DNA from: Nereocystis luetkeana
Lineage: Eukaryota > Sar > Phaeophyceae > Laminariales > Laminariaceae
NCBI GenBank assembly: GCA_031213475.1
Contig: JARUPZ010000005.1
Location: 8,552,988-8,616,987 of the forward strand
Length of the DNA: 64,000 nucleotides
Direction: 5' to 3'
In this document: in pieces, positions 23,063 through 35,000 of the stretch
Numbering within the stretch: the first letter of the stretch is position 1
Layout: the number at the start of each line of letters is the position of its first letter
The notes under the pieces: model-generated
What the model was told of the DNA's origin: nothing
Databases searched by the model: none
What the model saw: only the letters and a program-made list of their open reading frames with translations
Position numbers and translations under genes: made by a program

Positions 23063-26000
23063 GTAAGCACGTAAGCACGAGTTCTACTGCTGCAAGCAAC
23101 TGAATGCGAGACGCGAGTGCGTGGCGGACAGAGGATCCCTACGATGATAACTCTACGATCGGTTGTTGAAGAGTTGCTTGGCGTTATATTTGCTCGTGTC
23201 ATCTTGCCTGCAAGTACCACGCGCTGACGCGGGCTCTGCATAACGCTGAGTTTGCCACCACGATGTTGGTGTCGGTGTCGTGGTTGCCTCTACGGCATCA
23301 ATCGACGACGGGCACCAAGCACCAAAATACTGCAAAATATTCTCCCACACTATTTACGATTCCAAGTTTTCTGCTGCTCATCATGTGTTTTACAACTGAA
23401 TTGTCCTGTCGACCCGGGCAGAATCCAGGGGAGTCACTGACCTATATCCTTGACAGGGAGATCCATACAGAATACGCGCGAACGGCATTATCATAAAATG
23501 TGGAAAATCAGTAAAACTAGGATATAGACGAGACATTATGGTGTTTGCGAAGTTCCGATTTTGGTTTGGTTTGGCCAATTTCTATTCTCCCGATCCCAAA
23601 AAATAATCAACTTCCCAAAATCAGGACCCAAAATGGCCTCATATGGCCCATATCTTCACAAAAAATTCGGGTTGGGTTTGCCTTCTTGGGTTTCGATTAG
23701 GATCTTCACCCTATTGGCCAGGACAACCCGGAATCGCCCCGGACGAATAAAAACATCGTATTTGGCAAGAAATCATAGTCATTGACGTCAGGTTCTCATC
23801 GCACAGCGTACAGCAGCAGCCAGAAGGAGTGATGAGGCATGATACATGGGTTGCCTCTCACCACCAAGCTATCTAACCAAGCGCACGGCCCCTCGGCGAG
23901 TCCGTGTCAACGCGAAGCCCTCGTTATGGCCGGCAAGGCATACGGCCATATGCGGCGGAGGGCTGGCAGGGTGCAGCTTCAGCATCGTTGACGGCGCCGT
24001 GTGCGTTGTGGACTGCTGCTGAAGGTGTTGCTCTGCTGTGCTGCTTGTTGTTACTGCGGCAACAAAGTAGCGGTACTCTGGGCTCTGGGGCGTGTTACCG
24101 CACCACAGACACACCCACAGCACGCCTACGCACGCACTGCACAACAGGCCCCGGTCGCATCGATTGGCACTCTTCGCATGACTGCCACAGAGCACACAGA
24201 GCAGACACAAACGCAGCGAACCACGCAGCAGCAGCAGGGAGCAGCACGTGCGAGGCCGTTGGTGTTCCATTTTTCGTACTTTTATTTCGTTATTTGTCAT
24301 TTGTTGCTGTATTCTAAATTCCTAGAATTTTATTTCAAGTTCAAAGCCGAAATGATCGTTTTGGGTTCTCGCAAGCAGTTTCAAACCCGATTATGTTTTG
24401 GTTTGGTGAATAGCCTGTGGTTCGCGACCCAACCATAATCGGTTCTTTCGCAAACACCCTATTACGCAGCTTGCAAAGTTGAGCATCAACTATATAATCA
24501 GTCGAACTCACAGCTGACGTCTTTCATAATTTTATAAAAAAACTAAAGTCGCAGGCAGCACGTCAACAACGGATACGGCAGCAGTGCGGATTGGTGTTGC
24601 CTGAGCTTTTTTTCCGCTCTGACTGTCTCCTCACGTGTTGCATACCAGGTACTTAATAGTGCTCACGTCCTCGCGGGCCTGCCTCGTGCATCTCCTTTCC
24701 TCGCTGGCTGCCCTGCCCTTGAAACTTGAAACCGAGCGTCCTGCCGTCCTGGCCTCGAAACATTTCCTTCCTGCCTTTTCTTGCGCACCGGCGGCTGACA
24801 GCAGTACAGTAGTAGTGTTAATATTAAAAGTTGACCACGAGTACACGTTCGTGTATACCTGGTACGTACAAGCACGCGCGGGTGGATGGCCGCGAAACAG
24901 CGACCGACTTATATCTTATACTGTGGGGCGCAGGTTGCAATTACTGCTGCAGTTTTAGGGTTGCGATTAGCACTCGGCACTACCCGATACAAAGTCAACT
25001 GGAACCTGCTTGTGCTACTTCCTGCAGTCCTCTGTAGTCTGCTACCACTCTGAACCCCAGCTACATGCCGTCGCCTTTCCACCGTTCCCCTTTTAGCTGG
25101 CCTGAAACTTACCCCCACCTGCTGTCCAAAACACACGGTTGCTTAAATGCCTCTCCTCACGCCGATTGAATAACACGCATCGACACAGGCGCCGTACAAG
25201 ACTCCCTAGCACGCCTGCGGCATGCGTCGGCACCCTTGCCACCACCCTGCGCCGGCGACACTGCCATCGTCTCCGGCACGCCCTCCCCTTCCACCCCAGC
25301 CCCAGCGAAACGAGCTCGCCGCGGGATGACCGACGCGGCCAACCAACCCCACAGTGGGAGCGCTGCCTCCACCGCCGCCCCCGACGGTGACGGGCCGCAC
25401 GCGCAGCAGATCGGGCACAAGCATGGGCATACCGAAGTGTTGCCCACTGAAAACGGCGCTCCCACTACCCGTGGGGTAGCCGTGCCTCGAGGTGGCGGCG
25501 GCGGCGGCGGCGGCAGCGGCGGCAGCGGCAGCGACGCCGCCTCGGCGGACGTGGCCGCGGCAGAAACAAGTAGTGGGGTGTCTGCAACGGCGCCTTCGAG
25601 ATTCGGTGCTGCTGGGGTACCTTCCGGGCTCGACGGTGCTGGGGTACCTCCGGTGTTAGACGGTGCTGTTAATAGGGTACCTTCGGTGGTAGATGCTGCT
25701 GGAGTACCTCCTGGGGTACCTTCTTCGGTGTTAGATCCTGCTGGGCTACCTTCTGGGTTGGGGTCGGGTGCCGAGGCAATTTCTGCGCGAGGGCTCTCCT
25801 GGAAGGAGAAGCAGCGACAGAAGAAGGTGGCGGCAGCGGCGGCGGCGGCCGCGGGTGTTGTGGCGGGCAAGGGCAAGAAGAAGAGGGGGCAGGAGCGCGA
25901 CTTCGACCACTCGCGGTGGCGAAAGAGAACCGTGGCGTTTCAGCTCATGTACGAGGGGGGAGGCTACGCCGGCTTTTGCTCCCAGGTGTGATAATGGTGG

Positions 26001-29000
26001 TGGTGGTGGTGGTGGTGGTGGTGGTGGTGGTGTTAGTGTTGATGTTGGTGATGGTGCTGGTGGTGATGGTAGCGACGATGGGGGGGGAGGGAGGTTTACT
26101 GCCTCACGGTACATCGATCGTTTTCCAGACAACTACTCGTATGTTGACTCATTTCCACACGACATTATGATAGTTCTGACTGGTGCTGTCACATTTGCGT
26201 CCGGGTTGGTTTTCAGAGTTTCCTACGGGTACAGTAATTTGGTCTTAAGGTACTTGCCATATCGGGCACCGCCGGATTGCTGCTGCTGTGCTGCGTTTTT
26301 GCCTGGAGACAGATATTGTAGCGGCGAAGCTTTTCGGAAGCTTTACGGCTGGCTCGTTGCTCGAAACCTTGACTTCTGTCAGATTTGAGCCCACAAAGTG
26401 CGAGTACCAACCGCTTGTGTGCATCGCACGATATGAGCCCTTTCTTGCTCGATCGTCTTCCGAAGCGCGAGATCAAGGAGAACGTAGAATGTACTGAGCG
26501 AGGTCGACGGGAGAATGGCGTACGGTCAAAACATCAGACCAATAGCAGTACAGAGGGGTGCCCGATTTAAGAGCCCCTCGGAGCAAGCCAGTTTACCGCT
26601 CTTACCTTCAAGCTTCCAGTGTCCCCGTTTACGAGCGATTTCATGTTATCCCGGGATAAGAGCGAAATTCTCTCTTAAAGCGGGATACATGTATTCCTGC
26701 TTGGAGAGTGCAAAAGCTCGTAAAGCGGGAAAAGTCGTGCGAAAAACTTGGATGTTCAAAGTTCCGCGCCAAGCCGAATTTACCGCTCTTAAGCCCGTTT
26801 TCTCTTGTTATGGACGCTCTTAAGTCGGGTACTCCACTGCAGTAGTGTATAGTACTGTAGCTCTAGCCTCAATTGTAGCCCCTTGTAGACTGTATACACG
26901 TTCTGGGGACAAAAGTACTGAGAAGTAGAGTTGGCTCACTTTTGAAAACAATGACGAACTAGGTAAGCCTATGCCAAATATTTAATAGTGCCTTGTTTTG
27001 AACAGCCCTTCTCGAAACTCCTCTGTTGCCTGGCCTACAGAGCGAGGGGAATGAGGACACGATCGAAAAACGCCTCTTCCATGCCTTCACCACGACCAAA
27101 CTCGTCGAGCGAATCGCGACCGGAGACAACTACTCCCGCTGCGGCCGGACGGACCGAGGAGTCAGCGCGCTTGGGAACGTGAGTGGTCCGATTTCTTTTG
27201 GATGGTCATATACTGTCGTGCTCTCGCGGATACAGCAATAGCAACAAAGGCAGTATCTGTGGTAGTATTACGGGGGGTCATAGTAAATAGGATCACATAT
27301 TGTTAGTAAAAGTAGCGAAATATGAAAGTTTTTGTGTCACCGTAGATCCTATTTATTGTGGTCCCACGTATTAGTAGTAGTAGCAGCAGTAGTAGTAGCT
27401 ATAGTAATAGTGGTACTATTAATAGTAGTAGCAGTAACAGTGGAAGTAGCAATAGCAGTAGTAGTAGCCACACCTCGGATATTTCACGATCTAAATCATC
27501 TCAATCATTCAGATCGGATAGATCATCTAGACCCTAACCTGCCGTTGTGAGATGTTGTGCACGATCTGTGTAGCACAGATCCAACCCAGAAAACCTGTCC
27601 TAGATCGTGCAGATTATGCCGATCCCACCCAGTAACATGAGCTAGATCATATAGATAATTCAGATCATACAAATCAGGGATCTATCTGCCCTAAAAGATC
27701 ATCAGGTGGAAATCGATTATCTGTCCGATCCGTGGGCGCTTCGTTTTTTATTCGTATTTTGCTTGTTGGCGACTTTCGAGGCGTCGACCTTGCCTACCCC
27801 AGCCTGCAGCACATCAGGCAGACTCGGGCGGCGAAAGAAACAGACAAGGGAAACAAGTAACAGAAGCCTTGAGGCGAAGGTGCTTGACGGTTTCATATGT
27901 CCAACCCCAGCCAATTGGGTTAGGTTGCCGCAAACTATTTGACAACCTGTAGTTGGTAGAGCTTGTGAGATAGGTAGATAGCGTTGCCCAGCGTTGTGAA
28001 ACTCTCGACCCCCCACCCCCCCCCTCCCCTCCTATCTCGCGCACACCCGGGGAGGCAGGTCGTCACGGTATCCGCACGCTCAAAGTTCCCCAAAGGGCTG
28101 GACGTCGAGCTACCGACGTCACCCCTTGGCTCCTTGCGCGTGGTTAGCGGTGGTGGCAGTGATGGTGGCAGCGGTGGCGGTGATGGTGCGGGGGGCGGGG
28201 GTGGGCGTGATGAAGGTGTTGGTAGAGATGGTGGTAGCGGCGGCGGTAGCGGTGGTAGTGGTGGTAGTGGTAGGGGTGGTGGCGCATGTGGTGAAGGTGG
28301 TGGCCGGACAAGTGGGACAGAAGGACCAGAAGCGGTGCTGAGAGGCGAGGCCGACACCGCAGGTAATGGTGGAAAGGCGGCCACCGACGGTGATCGAGCT
28401 TCTTCCGGCGGCGATGGCGGGGGGGGGATGGAGCGTGAAGCGAGCATGGGTGACGGCGAGAGAAGTGGCGGCGGGGGTGGAAGTGACGTCGGCGGTGGGG
28501 GGGGGGGGGGGGGGTGGGGGCGCGGGTAGAGGGTGGGAGTGCGAAGCGAATAACGGCAACGCCACTGGTGATGGAGCCGACAAAAAAACCAAGAAGTCGA
28601 AGAAGAAGGACAAGAAGAAAAAAAAAGGAGGAGACGGGACCGTCGAGGTAGCCGAGATCGACTACTGCGGCGTGCTCAACAAGGTGCTGCCGCCAGATAT
28701 TCGCGCGCTCGCGTGGGCGCCCGTCACGGAGGGTTTCAGCGCGCGGTTCAGCTGTTCCGACCGAACCTACAGGCAAGAAAGAGCGTACACCAAGGTGTCA
28801 CCGTGCTGCGCGTGTCTTACGTGCGCACAGCTTCTTACGTCGCAATTCGGACACACGCCCTGATACCACCGCAGCTCGGGCTGCTTCCCGTGGTCGAGCG
28901 CTATTTTTATTTTCTCTTTGTTTCCCCGCAAGGCGGACGGGGGGTATACTCGATAGGAGATATGTACTCGATCCCATGGATGACCGTAGTCGTATGACCA

Positions 29001-32000
29001 TAGACGCTCGCATCCCTACGATGCCGGGACGGAGCATGTCGGGTTTTCACCGACCAGGCAGACATTGCTTGCACCAAGCGCGAAGCGCCGTGAGGTGTCC
29101 GGCGAGTCGCATGAAGGGCGAGCTGCATCCTACTAAGAGCCGCTTTTGAGGCAGACTTGCATGTGGATGACAGCTTCAATGAGTTGATTTATTTTCCGGT
29201 GTAGGCATTTCCAGAGACAGCAATGGGAGTACTATGTGACTGCCTGTTGGGTGCCTTACCATAAACACTACGTGATACGATCATTCCCACTTGTGCGGAG
29301 TAAGGTTGTTCACCTCGCACAAACGATCTAACTCGACAACCAACTGCGACCGACCGCCAAAAAAGAAAGAAAAAAAAACGGTACCCTGGCTATCTAGGTC
29401 ACGTAGTGAGCGGCATGTTTTACAGTGGCGTTGCCAACCGACGCCAGCCCAACCTATCTGTAACCGGGGGGAGGGAGGGGGCAATGGGGCTTTTGCTTCG
29501 GAAGAGGCGTTTATGTTGTGTGTGTGTGTCTGTTGTTTTTCAGCCTACGAGTAGTTGCGACGAACTAGAAAACATTGGAAGAGCCCGCGGCATTGATTGT
29601 GGTTTCGCCTTTTTTTATTTGTAGCACAAAACAATTTTTTCTTTTTACCGACTTGCTTTTGTTCTCCCGTTATTTTCGGCTGCTACATATTTGAGCTGCC
29701 TGCGGCTGAGACGATGCGGTGGCCTCGACACAAAGGTCGGGAGTGTATGCAGTCTCTGTTGCCGTTTGCCTTATTTCCCTACCCGACTGTTTCGTCGTGT
29801 CGGCCTGTTGATGGAGGCTTGTTCGTCCCCCGCATGGAATGAGGGGAGTGGGGAGGGGCTCGGCTTGCTTGCTTGTCTGTGGCTTCACTCTCGAGATTGT
29901 TCTGGCGCGTGATCGATCCTAGGCACGGCCCCGCTCGAGGAAAACACCACGGGTCTTCCCACCACGCTGACGTCGATTGCGTGCGGGTTTCGCGGTGGAA
30001 ACCCTGGCAGCGCTCTCCCCCAACCCCCTGTTTTTTTTCGGGAGGGGGGGGGGGGAGTAATTTTCCCAGGTTACAGCCCCATTGTGGATATCGAATCCTA
30101 CCCCTTGTATGGTACCGCCTCACTACCACTACAATCCTTCGAAGTCCTGTCACCTCGCCAGCGTAACGCTGAGACTGTTTTCGTTGCCGACCCCTTCACA
30201 CCCCTCGCCTTTATGTTCGAGTCAACCCTATTCACCCTGTGACTGCTACCAAGGATGTGCATACATACATACATACATGCATACATACATACACACATAC
30301 ATACATACATACATACATACATACATACATACATACATACATACATACATACATACATACATACATACATACATACATACAAACAGTAATCAGAGCCCGC
30401 AATGGACCCGGAGACCCGTCATCCCCCTTTGTTTCCACGCCAAATTTGATTCTGATTACTACTCCCCCTGTAACGCTGCAACAGTGATCCTGCTCTTTTT
30501 CCAAGTAGTTTGGCCCCGAAACGTTGGGGCCGCAGCTCGAAAGGAGGGCCGATAAACCTATTCTTCCGCAAAAACCCTTTCTCTCTGTTTTTTTGTTTTT
30601 GTTTTTGTTTTTCTGATGCTGAGACTGGGACTTTTTGTTGGTATTAACAGGTACTTTTTCTTGGCGAGGGACCTGGACATCGAGGCGATGGACGACGCGG
30701 CTTCGCGCATCGTGGGGTACCACGACTTCCGGAACCTCTGCAAGATAGGTGACATGATCTCCCCCTACTAGGGCAAGCAACCAATGAGTAAGCCCTCCCC
30801 CGTATCCCGCCCCCCACCTCTGGCCACACCAGAAAACAAACCAGTTCTTTCGAAGCTGTCGTCCGCATGCAAGTTCGCCTCGCAAGCGGTTCTTATTGAG
30901 AGTACAATACAGCTCACCCTTCATGCGACTCACCCAACACCTCACGACGCTTCGCGCTCGGTGCAAGCAATGTCTGGCCTGGTCGATGAAAACTGTACGC
31001 CCGACGTGCTCCGTCCCGACATTTTAGGAGTGCGAGGGTCTATGGTCATACGACTACGGCCATGCATGACAATGAGTAACCCCCCCCCCCCCCCGGGACG
31101 GCCTCCTCACCATCCCCCCCGCGCGTCCGTATCTCCTCCCGTGTGCTTTTTTTTCGGCAGAAGTCGCGCTCACGCTATACTCGTAGCCGGCTGAGTCTTG
31201 ATTAGACCAAACTGTTTTTTTTTGTTTTTGTTTGGCAACCTCTTGCCCCCTAAAGGCCCGTGGAGGTCACTGACCCCCCCCCCCCCCCCCCCCCCCCCGA
31301 AAGGGAATAAGGTATTATGGCAAAACAAAATAACGTGATATGTGAATGAAGCGTTTTTACCGCCTAAGGTTGAAGGTGTCTCTATTAGGAGAAAAAACGG
31401 TGCTCCGTTGCGGAAGGGATGCGTGGTCAAAAGTCACATGACTAAGGCAAGCACCACATGAGCCCCCCCCCCCCCCCTCCCCCACGCCGTCCCCCCCTGC
31501 GCCCCCGGCTGCTTCCCTTCTCCGTGCGACCGCATCTCCCGTGCGCCTCTTTTTTTTCGTGGGAATTCTCTGTCGGCAGATGTTGCGAACGTGAGCAATT
31601 TTGTTAGGCTCATCAAATTCGCATCCGTGAAGCCGGTACCGTCGCCGTCTCCGGACTACGCCGGGACCGAGTACTATCGGATGTGCGTATTTGAGGTGCG
31701 CGCTTGCTTCTTTTTTTTCGGGGGTTTTGGGTCGGTCAAAGCGACCCGTAATGGGCAATATGCGCACCCGCTAGCCGTTTGTTTTGGTTCTCCTTACATA
31801 CAGTCGCTGGCCACAGTGTTTCGGTTCCTTACGGTCAGTACACGAGTGAGTGAACCCCCCTCCCCGCCCTCATCGGCCCATAGTACCGCCGTGGCAAGAA
31901 CTACAGAGTACCTGGTATCTATCATACGTTGGTAACACGTTGTGAAAAGCTGAAAATCATCCAAACCTGCCGTCAGCGTCTGCGCCATTAGCACAACGTC

Positions 32001-35000
32001 GAGAACCATTTTTAGACCACGCCATACGTTGAGGATAGATGCGTTGTGAGAACCACACCATGCGTCGAAGACGCATCGTGAGAATCATACCATACGTTCG
32101 AAGACACGCTGTGAGAATCCCCAACATATGTCGAAAACCTTTTTTTTGGATCATGGCGGGCGTTAAGGACGCGCTGTGAGAACCGTACCATGTGTTGAGG
32201 ACACGTTGTAAGAACCACACCATTACGTTGAGGAGACGATATGACAACCATATATAGGTCTACCCCTGTTGGGGAAAAACTGGTACCCGCGAGTACAAAC
32301 CCTTTGTGCCAATAGTCGTCAGCACGGGCACAATCGCAGAGTATTTAGGGCCCGATAGGTTTGTATGGCGCTTACTGTAGCATGCTGTAGTAGAAACAAT
32401 GCTTAGGTATATAATTGTGTGGCATTTTTGGTGTGGTCGTACCAACACCCATACGATTTAGAGCATTCTAAAACCCGTACACTTATTTTGGTTAGGGTTA
32501 GGGTCCCGGTGCCCGCCGTAGGGCTGTGGCAGTGGCGGCGGCGCTGGGGCTAAGGGTCTCTTGTCGGGGTGTTGTGCCGTGCAGTTGTTTTCGGGGTGGC
32601 TTCCGCCATTGGCGATAGTGTCCACCCCTGGTGATTTCGCGTAATGACCGGTGCCCTCCCCTCTTGCGCCTTCTTGCCTTCATCCGCGCGTGGCGAAGTC
32701 TCAACCAGCGCTTGGGGGATGTATATTTTATGCTGGTACTTTCGGTGTTGCTCAGCTGGCGTCTACTTCGTGTTTCACTTAGTTGACAGCGGAATACTTT
32801 TATTTCGGAGAGGTTTTTACGGCTGTGGGTGTTTTACGTTCAGCTCGCCGCCTTCTTTTGGTGCTCGATGACCCAAAGAAAGAAATCTGGGGGAAGCATC
32901 GGAAAGTCACAAATATTTTGGTGTATATATTTTGTCCACGGAGCTGTGTTCTGTGTTGAGAGCCCGCCCCACTGTCAGTAGATGTAAATGTACTCCAGTG
33001 CTTGTTATCATGGGTTTGTAGGCTTGCGGACTGGCGTTTTCTTCTGACACATGCTACGGTCTCTCTGTCTCGTTGTCCCGGGTTTGCAGGTGTGCGGGCA
33101 GGCGTTCTTATGGCACATGGTGCGGTGCCTCATGTCCGTCCTGTTCATGGTCGGCAGGGGGCATGAGTCTCCGGATGTCATGTCTTTCCTCATGGACCTC
33201 GAAAGGCAAGTTATTAATAGCAAGCAGCCCGTGGCGCGTGTTTCAAACTGTTGCCCTACGTACGGAAGAACAAAAACGAAAAGCGACAACAACAAAAATG
33301 TACCTAACGGTTATCAATACGAACGAATGCGACAAGACCTTCTAATTTTAACGCCGTCACAAGAATATGGGTCTCATTCGAGTTTCCCGAAGCTCCCGAC
33401 ATTCCGGTACGCCGTTTACCAACGCACACTGCTTGACAGTTCCAGATATCCTGCTGCGCAAGTCTCTAGTCCCTCGCGACAGCCCATACTACCTTTTCAG
33501 AGTTACGCAGGGGTGCACGTAGAACGCAGGCACCCGGGGCGACAGGCCTGTTTGGGTAGACGCGCCGCGAGTGTGTTCTCGTTGCGGTGGGGTACCCTGT
33601 CGGGCTTGCCGAGGGAGATGCTTGTCTGAGCGGACAGGCGGCGAGTATGTTTTTGCTTGCTGTGGTGGGGTGGGGGGGGGGGGGGGAGGCCTGTTTCGTT
33701 TTCGCTTGGACGTTGGACGGCCGCTTCTGCAGTCAAGAACTCGTGCCCACCCCAGAGCACAGGGCGCCTCCTGCATGATTCGAACTTCGCTCTTGTTTTT
33801 CGAGCGGCGCAAACCTGTCACCAACAGGAGAACGCGGCTCCTGCTGCTGGTACTGCTGCTGATGCTGTTGCTGTTGTTGCTGGTGCTTGTGTTGCTGGTG
33901 CTGGTACTGTTGCTGGTGCTTTTGCTGCTGTTGTTGCTGCTGTTGCTGTTGTTGTTGCTGTTGTTGCTGCTGCCGCTGCTACTGCTGTTGCCGCTGCCGC
34001 TGCTGCTGCTGCTGCTGCTGCTACCGCTCCTTCTGACTTGCGCGGCCCTACTTCTCCATGTCTGCTTTTGGACAACACCCGCTTCGTGCTGTGCTGAGAC
34101 GCTCGCTCCGTTTGAGACGACGCAACGAAAATACACCGCCTGGATGCGAGCAGCGTCATACCATACCGCGTAGTGCGACGGAACGCCAAGCCCGAGCGTC
34201 AACCATTGTTATGCCTTTTGTTCAGCTCACGAAATGTTCCTACCTGTAGTCTGTTCCCCGAGTGTTTTATCCGCAAAGCGGGAGTGCGGTGTTCCAAAGG
34301 GCTGTATAGCCGTTGAGAGGCTTGGACGACGACAGGCGAACGATAACCGTCAAACGAAAAACTTGTTTTTTTTTGTTTTGCTGTCCTCCTGCATCGCCGT
34401 CCTCGGTCGAGAAGATGTCCCGCCAAGCCCCACTACGACATGGCCCCAGACGGGCCGCTGCTTCTCCACGGGTGCAGCTTTCGGTCGTTGCGGTTCCAGT
34501 ACACGCCTGAGGTGTGCGTGTGCGTGTGTTTTTTCTTCTTTTCATCATCATTGTTACTTTCCAGCCTTCTGGACAAGCCGTGGTGAAAGGTGTCTTGCGT
34601 TCTCCCCCGCCGGGACTTGCCTTCGCTTTTATAGCACAAAGGGTTAAGGGTCCCCACCGCTCGTTGATTTTCATCGATTTTTTGCTGGCTCGTGCCTCTC
34701 GCGCGCTTTTCGCGACGAGACAAGGGCACATAAGAGTACTTTTTTTGTTTTCAACGTGTGTCCATGATTGTTGTGTCTGTGTTTGCGTGTGTCCGTGGTT
34801 ATGTGCGGTTTTTGTGTGTGCTCGTGATTCGTGTGTGCTCGTATGTTTCCATGATTTGTGCGTGTGATTGTTTCTGTGTGCACAGGATTTTATGTGTGTG
34901 CGTATCCTTAATGTGTATTTCCGAAGTGCGTGGTTCTTACGCGTGTGTCCAGGTCCGTAAGCTTGTGTGCCTGTTTTGTGGGTGTTTGTATTTTGTGTGT

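Noticed and set aside
25157-25876. 239-residue minus-strand ORF
   Set aside because: Shadow of PUS3 exon 2; composition mirrors the low-complexity repeat on the + strand.
28144-28776. 210-residue minus-strand His/Arg/Pro-rich ORF
   Set aside because: Shadow of the Gly-rich part of PUS3 exon 4.
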